NCBI GenBank assembly: GCA_947069175.1
Contig: CAMTDV010000022.1
Coordinates: 33,543,476-33,607,475 of the forward strand
Source: Scalesia atractyloides
Taxonomy: Eukaryota; Streptophyta; Magnoliopsida; Asterales; Asteraceae
Direction: 5' to 3'
Length of the DNA stretch: 64,000 nucleotides
Position numbers and translations under genes: made by a program. The number at the start of each line of letters is the position of its first letter. The first letter of the stretch is position 1. Below are positions 58,446 through 64,000 of this stretch, one piece after another. The notes below the pieces were generated by a model. That model was not told the origin of the DNA, did not search any database, and was given only the letters and a program-made list of their open reading frames with translations.

Positions 58446-60611
58446 AATTCCACTTCCGACTTGTCAGTCCTCTTTGTTGTTGGTTTTCTTTTATGTTCCT
58501 TTTGTTCCATTCTGTACACTTAAGACAACTAGGATAAGAACACGAAAATATCAGGCAATATACACAAAAAGTTTTATTTCAAACTTTATGTATGTATGAA
58601 TTCCCTGAAAAAAAAGAAATACTGACTCATACGAATAACAACTTATTCGTACGAAGAACAACTCATTTTTTGCGAACTTCTGTTAGAAACAAGAAACTGA
58701 GTCATTCGTACAGATAGACTACTCATACGAACGATCAATTTTCCGTGCAAATGATGTTTATTTGTACAAATGTAGTTCGTACAAGCAATTTCGTATAAAG
58801 TTACTTATTTTTCGGTTAAAAATGATTCATTTAAAGTTTGTTGTTCTTATCAGTCATGGTCACATGGTCAAATAATGTTTTAAGTTGTTCATCTTCAAAG
58901 TATGCCAAACATTTTTAAGAATACCTTAAAGAAATCAAAAACAACTTGAAGGGAGGTGTAAGGATGACGTGAGCAGGTGAAAGTGAGGTTCTACCAAAGA
59001 ACTTCATCACCTTATATACCACATCAAAAACACTCATGCGAACAACCTAGCTTCATACGAAGCACTGATTTGTACAAAACTCAAAGGTCATTCGTACGAA
59101 GTATAATGGTTCGTACGAATGATCCTTAATTCGTACGAGTCTAGGTTTTTCACAAACTGGACTTTCAATTCTTCGAGAACCTTAGGTTTTTCGCGGGTCT
59201 GTTTAAAGACTTTGCACATATCCACACTAATCACAAAGTTAAGTTAGGAGAAGTGCTTGTTAAAAACATATTTTGTTCTTTTGAGATGAGTTTACCATTG
59301 TAAGAAAGTACTTTTATGAAGTTGTGATATCAAAGCGAATGGTATTCATGGCATATCTTGGTAGAAAACCTTTTGAGTTTCAACTTTGGCTAATTAAAAA
59401 GAACCTCATTTAACAACAACGTAAATTAAAACTAAAACAACTACTAAACTATAAACTATATATTTACCAGACAATCTTTTTCAGAGTTTCAAGTTAAGAG
59501 AATCATACCAGCTTTTAATCTTGTCAAAAACAGGTTTTGTTAAAACATCAAATTAAATAAATAAGTATTCTACTATGATTATCGGTATTGTTGTCCACGT
59601 AAGCTCAACTTATCAGATGTAATCATGATTAGGAGATATGATTAGTGTATGATTTATACTTACTAGCCGGTTCAACCACTTCACGACACATTCCCGTATC
59701 AAGATATGCACGAGAGAAAATCTTACCGGTGAGTATACTGCTTATCATCTGTTTTGACGTATATGATGTGAGATACTCACTTATTTTGATTGAAAATAAG
59801 CCCTATGTGATTAAATCACTTATTGATGAGGAACTTGATTTTCAGATGCATGCAGGGCACAAAAGTAAGTCCGTGAACAGGTTAGTACCATCGTACCGAC
59901 AAAGAGACGAACTTAGCTCCCGCATAAAGCTGTGATATTTTATCACTTATTTTTGGGTGAATGTTATATTTTTATCACTTATTGATGGTCGTATGCAGTA
60001 TTTACACGTATGTATGGTATCATCGAAGTTCTAGACTTGTGTCATAGTTATTTTTCGGCAAAAGATTCAACCATGTTACCCAGATGATAAGTCAGCATAA
60101 AGACTGCATATCCTCAGATTCTCGACACACTTTCAAAACAGAATTTCGGTATCAAGACCATATGCCAATGAGTGGTACCCACCTGGCTTGCAGTCCGTTA
60201 TGTTTATATCAACCTGCACATTTTAATCTGATTGTAAGCCTACCGATACATCATTAGTTAAGCTACTTATCAATTTTCGTTCTTTGTTATTGACTGTTTA
60301 TGACAGATCACCGGTGTATTTCATCATCTTCAACTTATCTATCCAAGAAATTCCTTTTTGATTTTGGGTTTTTCTATTGTTTTTGTATTTTTCTATATTT
60401 TTCTCCCTCTTAAATAAAGAAGGTAATAAAGAAAACTTAACTAGATGAATAAAAGACATATCTTGTATTTTTGTATTTTCTCATTTTTTGTATTTTTCTT
60501 GAAATATTCTCCCCCTAAAATATAAAACTTAAGAGAAAATAGAAAATATTTTTGGTAATTTTTAGATTTTAAGAAAAAATTTTCACGAAAAATGATTAGC
60601 CAAGGAATGAA
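58446..60611 (-). other. Spacer between pol and the 3' ORF, with TTCGTACGAA palindromes
   Basis: No gene on either strand; the plus-strand frame at 59645-59935 lacks a domain. Perfect TTCGTACGAA copies lie at 58646, 59091 and 59110, with variants (tttgtacaaa, ttcatacgaa, ttcgtacgag) between 58626 and 59140. The cluster sits 180-700 bp upstream of the 3' ORF start. Confidence 0.75.
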
Positions 60612-63124
60612 TTACTCGGGTTTCACCTTGATGCCATTGACCAAAAGCAGATAATCAAAATGAGATTTGTCAAAAGCTTTGGTAAACAGGTCGGCACGTT
60701 GGTGATCAGTGTGGATTTTAACAACATTGATAAGTTTCTTTTCATAACAATCTCGTATGAAATGTACTTAATCTCAATGTGTTTGGTCTTTGAGTGCTGT
60801 ACAGGATTACGAGTGATCTGTAAAGCAGCTTCGTTATCAACAAAAATAGGAGTAGTTAGAAATTCAAAACTGTAGTCGCGCATATGCTGTTGGATCCATA
60901 GAACCTGCGAGCAGCAACTGGAAGCCGAAATATATTCAGCTTCACAGGTTGACGTAGCTACACAAGTCTGCTTCTTGCACTGCCACGTGACTAGGCGATT
61001 TCCCAAGAACTGACATCCTGCTGATGTTGATTTTACATCTATTTTGCAGCCGCCATGATCGGAATCACTGAACGCTTTCAAATCAAAGTTATCATCCTTA
61101 GGGTACCATAGACCAGTGTCTGGGCGACCCTTCAAATAACGAAAGATCCTTTTCACAGCCATCAAATGAGAAACCTTATGACTAGACTGATAGCGAGCTA
61201 GAAGACATGTTGGGTACATTATATCAGGTCTTGAAGCAGTAAGATACATGAGAGATCCGATCATTGCATGATAAAGAGATGGCTCCACATGTTCACCTAT
61301 TCCGTCAGGAGTAATCCCATGATTCTGAGCTAATGGAGTTCCCAAAGGCTTTGAGTCTTCCATCTGAAATCGTTTGAGAATATCCCCAACGTACTTGGTT
61401 TGATGGATGAAAATCCCTTCCTTAATTGTTGAACCTGCAATCCTAAAAAGAATGTCATTTCTCCCATAGCGCTCATCTCGAATTCTCCTGCATCACCTGC
61501 TCAAATTCTTTGCACATCTTTTCGTTTGTAGACCCAAAAATAATATCATCAACATACACCTGCACCAGCAATAAGTCCTCATTCTGTTCTTTGATGAAGA
61601 GAGTACAGTCGATCAATCCACGTTGAAAACCATTCTTCAGAAGATAGGAAGACAACGTTTCATACCTAGCCCGTGGAGCTTGATGAAGACCATATAACGA
61701 TGCCTTGTTAAGAAGCCAAACCTTGTCAGGATGGATTGGATCTTCAAAACCAGGCGGTTGCTCAACATATACCTCTTCTACAACCACACCATGAAGAAAT
61801 GCACTTTTCACATCCATTTGATAAACAGTTGACTTCTTGTAGGACGCATAAGCCAAGATGATTCTTATGGCCTCAACACGAGCTACTGGTGCATAAACTT
61901 CATTGTAATCAATGCCTTCGACATGATTAAAGCCCTGAATGACCAATCTTGCTTTGTTTCTCACAACAACGCCTCGGTCATCCTTCTTGCATTTGTAAAC
62001 CCATCAAGTACCAATTTATAGTTGTTAGACCTGTCAACCAATTTCCAGACGCCTAACTTCTGAAACTGCTGAAGTTCTTCCTGCATAGCTTCAACCCATG
62101 AGTCTTCTTTCATAGCCTCCTTCCAAGATTTTGGTTCAACTTGGCAAACATAACAGGCAAAAGACCAATCATTTTGTTCCCCAGATTCCCTAATAACTTA
62201 ATATAAGCCAGTATTTTGATTATTCCTGAGCTGATTAGGAGTCTGTACACCATTATAGACATCTCCGATAATATTCTGCTGAGGATGGGTATTATGAATT
62301 CGAGTTTCAGGAACATCAGGAACTCGAGAAGTTATTCCAGATTGTTGTCAGATTAATAGCTAATTCTTGCTGATTGATATGTTAGACATGACTTTCAGTT
62401 CCTAATTCTAATTTGACGTGACATCTGAAATTCTAGGAACTAGAGCAGAGGTAGCTTCATTTGCATCATGGAACTCATCATCTTCTGATTAAACATTATA
62501 ATCAGCAGCATCTTCGAATTCCTCATTTTGAACCAGATTGTTAACCGAAGTAGACACTTGAGGGTTAACAATAATTGGTCGATCTAATGATGAGTCAATT
62601 GTAACATCACTTTGAAGTAGATTTGAGCTGCTGCAAAGCATCATCAAAAGTTGGCAGATTAAAGGAGTTAAACAGCCCATCGTAGTCAAACATCCAAGGA
62701 GCACCTGGAGCTCTTAATATTCAGTATATCTTTGAACCTTGACTTCACCCCATTCTTCAATCTACTTTGTTGACAAGTTCCACACTCTGAAATTAGGAGT
62801 AGCATATCCAAGGAAGAAACCTTCGATAGCCTTCGGACCAAATTTACCATGTGGATCAATCATTGTACATGGAGCTCCAAAAGGTTCTAAGAAAGAAACA
62901 TCCGGTTTCCTTTTATGTAGCAACTCGAAGCATGTCTTCCCGTGCCTCTTCACCGTAAGAACTCTATTCATCGCATAACATGCAGTAGCCACAGCTTCTC
63001 CCCAAAATTGAACAGGAAGTTCTGATTCTACTAGCATAGTTCTTGCTGTTTCAATTAGAGTTCTATTTTTCCTCTCAGCGACACCATTCTGTTGTGGAGT
63101 GTATCGAGAATTGTATTCATGCAT
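60612..63124 (-). pseudogene. Ty1/copia pol: integrase end, RT, RNase H; interrupted
   Basis: The integrase part holds 'RYTPQQNGVAERKNRTL', with the catalytic Glu, then 'AVATACYAMNRV' and 'GYATPNFRVWN'. RT has 'NKARLVIQGFNHVEGIDY', 'QMDVKSAFLHG' and the catalytic 'YVDDIIFGS'. RNase H has 'DIMYPTCLLARYQ', 'AFSDSDHGGC', 'STCEAEYIS' and 'HSKTKHIEI'. The end '...YLLLVNGIKVKPE' stops at 60612-60614. Breaks: frameshifts near 61970-62000, 61480, 61420 and 60765, and a decayed integrase-RT linker (62110-62760). No functional enzyme is expected. Confidence 0.9.
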
Positions 63125-63297
63125 GTAACATTTGTAAAAAATCGGGTTTTCAAAACCCGCTCCGTTTTGTAATCGAGTATCAAGTTATAAAAGTTACATT
63201 GAATATTTATGATTATTTTGAGTTAAAACGATACATAATTAATAAATAAACTAAACTATAAAAATTATATTTGATAAAAAGTTAAAACAAAATAAAT
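63125..63297. other. Flank of the truncated SIRE-like element
   Basis: Begins with the inverted 'cgggttttcaaaacccg' at about 63142-63158. AT-rich, no gene. Confidence 0.5.
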
Positions 63298-63390
63298 AAA
63301 AAAATTATGATGCTGCCGGGACTCGAACCCGGGTCAGCCGGTTACAACATCAAAGACTTAACGCACACACACATCACCACTACGCCACTT
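63298..63390 (-). ncRNA. tRNA-derived Pol III unit (SINE head or tRNA relic)
   Basis: On the minus strand an A box TGGCGTAGTGG (63377-63387) and a B box GGTTCGAGTCC (63319-63329) are 47 nt apart, and the T arm is perfect (CCGGG/CCCGG). A run of seven T (63298-63304) follows as a terminator. The bases that should form the acceptor stem do not pair and no normal anticodon arm is obvious, so it is not a functional tRNA gene. A SINE head or a tRNA-related repeat is likely. Confidence 0.65.
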
Positions 63391-64000
63391 GTTTGTTTTC
63401 TGTCATCTTTAGGAAACAAATAGGTTTTATGGACTAAGGTAAATCAATCGATTTTACCAATTGTAACTGAAATCTGTTATCAAACGCCCAAAGTCGATCT
63501 GGATACTCGCGATTCAGCGAGTATAACCGATAAACTGATGATTCCAATCAATGCTGCCGTGAATGTAACTTGAATTCGGAAGTGGATCGGTTTAATAACC
63601 GAAAGTTTTCAATTCTCGGATTACTTCAATCCTAGACCCTTCCTGCGACTCAAAACACTCTGCAAGACTTTCAATTTCATTTCTGCAACCTTACAGTCCA
63701 CCGGAGAAGCTTAAATCAACTCGCCGGAAAAAAATCTGCAAGTCGTCGGAAAACCGGGACTCACATCCACACGGTATTTCCTCCGACTTTTTCTGTTTCA
63801 ATCATGTGATTAATCGGTCACTAACACAACTCCACCATCAGAATCGATCCTAGTCAACGTTTGTCGAAAATCTTACCTTCGCCGGAAAACTCCTGAAACT
63901 TCAGGAAACACACCGTGAACTGGTATGATCTTCCAAACTTCTGTTAAACCTTGTTTAAGTGCCTCAACTTCTTAAATAATCGAACAAAGCTGTCAATTGG
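63391..64000. other. No recognised gene
   Basis: Contains several 'cgccggaaa' words (63720-63890) and C/T-rich stretches. It may be the leader or LTR of another element beyond the window. No sustained frame. Confidence 0.4.

Larger units (their letters stand above)
55801..63124 (-). mobile_element. Ty1/copia SIRE-like retrotransposon, 5'-truncated and decayed
   Basis: On the minus strand the order is integrase (63124-62762), RT (61964-61473), RNase H (61363-60612), a 2.2-kb spacer, an extra ORF (58445-56670), PPT and 3' LTR. An additional ORF after pol is the hallmark of the SIRE/Maximus lineage. Everything upstream of the C-terminal half of integrase, including gag, PBS and 5' LTR, is missing at 63125. 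Several frameshifts make it inactive. Confidence 0.85.

Noticed and set aside
63298..63390. Functional tRNA gene
   Set aside because: The seven bases before the A box cannot pair with the bases after the T arm, and no clear anticodon arm exists.

Overview
This window looks like repeat-dense nuclear DNA of a flowering plant, most likely a eudicot and probably Asteraceae. Direct support is a plant-type ribosomal protein uL14 (RPL23) gene with GT-AG introns, a plant NPF (NRT1/PTR) transporter relic, and Ty3/Athila, Ty3/Tekay-like and Ty1/SIRE-like retrotransposons. The family-level assignment is inference from the style of the LTRs. Only two host genes are visible. RPL23 (minus, 12507-13782) has one suspicious splice junction. 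The NPF transporter (minus, 8815-11020) is a pseudogene.

Layout. 1-6.6 kb: an LTR-like fragment, three foldback MITEs next to (TA)n/(TG)n tracts, and a 3.77-kb solo LTR (1932-5700, TSD ATATA) carrying an array of TGGGC...GCCCA inverted motifs. 8.8-11.0 kb: the broken NPF gene, with a Mutator-type MITE 5 bp inside intron 1 (perfect 9-bp TSD). 12.5-13.8 kb: RPL23. 14.0-15.1 kb: a 1.1-kb MITE. 15.7-22.5 kb: a Tekay-like LTR element with near-identical LTRs, no recognisable gag-pol, and a leader holding a run of hairpins with conserved loops. 22.5-28.2 kb: a MULE-like segment with a multi-exon Ulp1-type (C48) cysteine protease gene, littered with a GGCGTTT motif. 28.5-42.1 kb: a complete but mutated Athila element (TSD ATGAG, tRNA-Asp PBS, gag-pol, extra 3' ORF). 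43.1-44.4 kb: a second large MITE. 44.8-47.3 kb: a small minus-strand LTR element with a 287-codon ORF of unknown function. 47.8-55.3 kb: gypsy fragments, a 2.17-kb solo LTR nested in a palindrome-rich repeat, and a truncated gag-PR-RT element. 55.8-63.1 kb: a minus-strand Ty1/SIRE-like element, 5'-truncated, with a 3' ORF. 63.3 kb: a tRNA-derived Pol III unit.

The most notable theme is cis-acting rather than coding. Several unrelated retroelements here each carry a private family of short inverted repeats: GCACGATCGTGC in Athila, TTCGTACGAA in the SIRE-like element, GCGTCGCCGACGC and TGGGCCTAGCCCA in two solo LTRs, and stem-loops with conserved loops in the Tekay-like leader. In Athila and the SIRE-like element, which belong to different superfamilies, the palindromes sit in the same two places: the LTR and the spacer just upstream of the extra 3' ORF. 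This is the best candidate for an undescribed regulatory system. Almost all element ORFs are interrupted by stops or frameshifts, so the coding parts are fossils.
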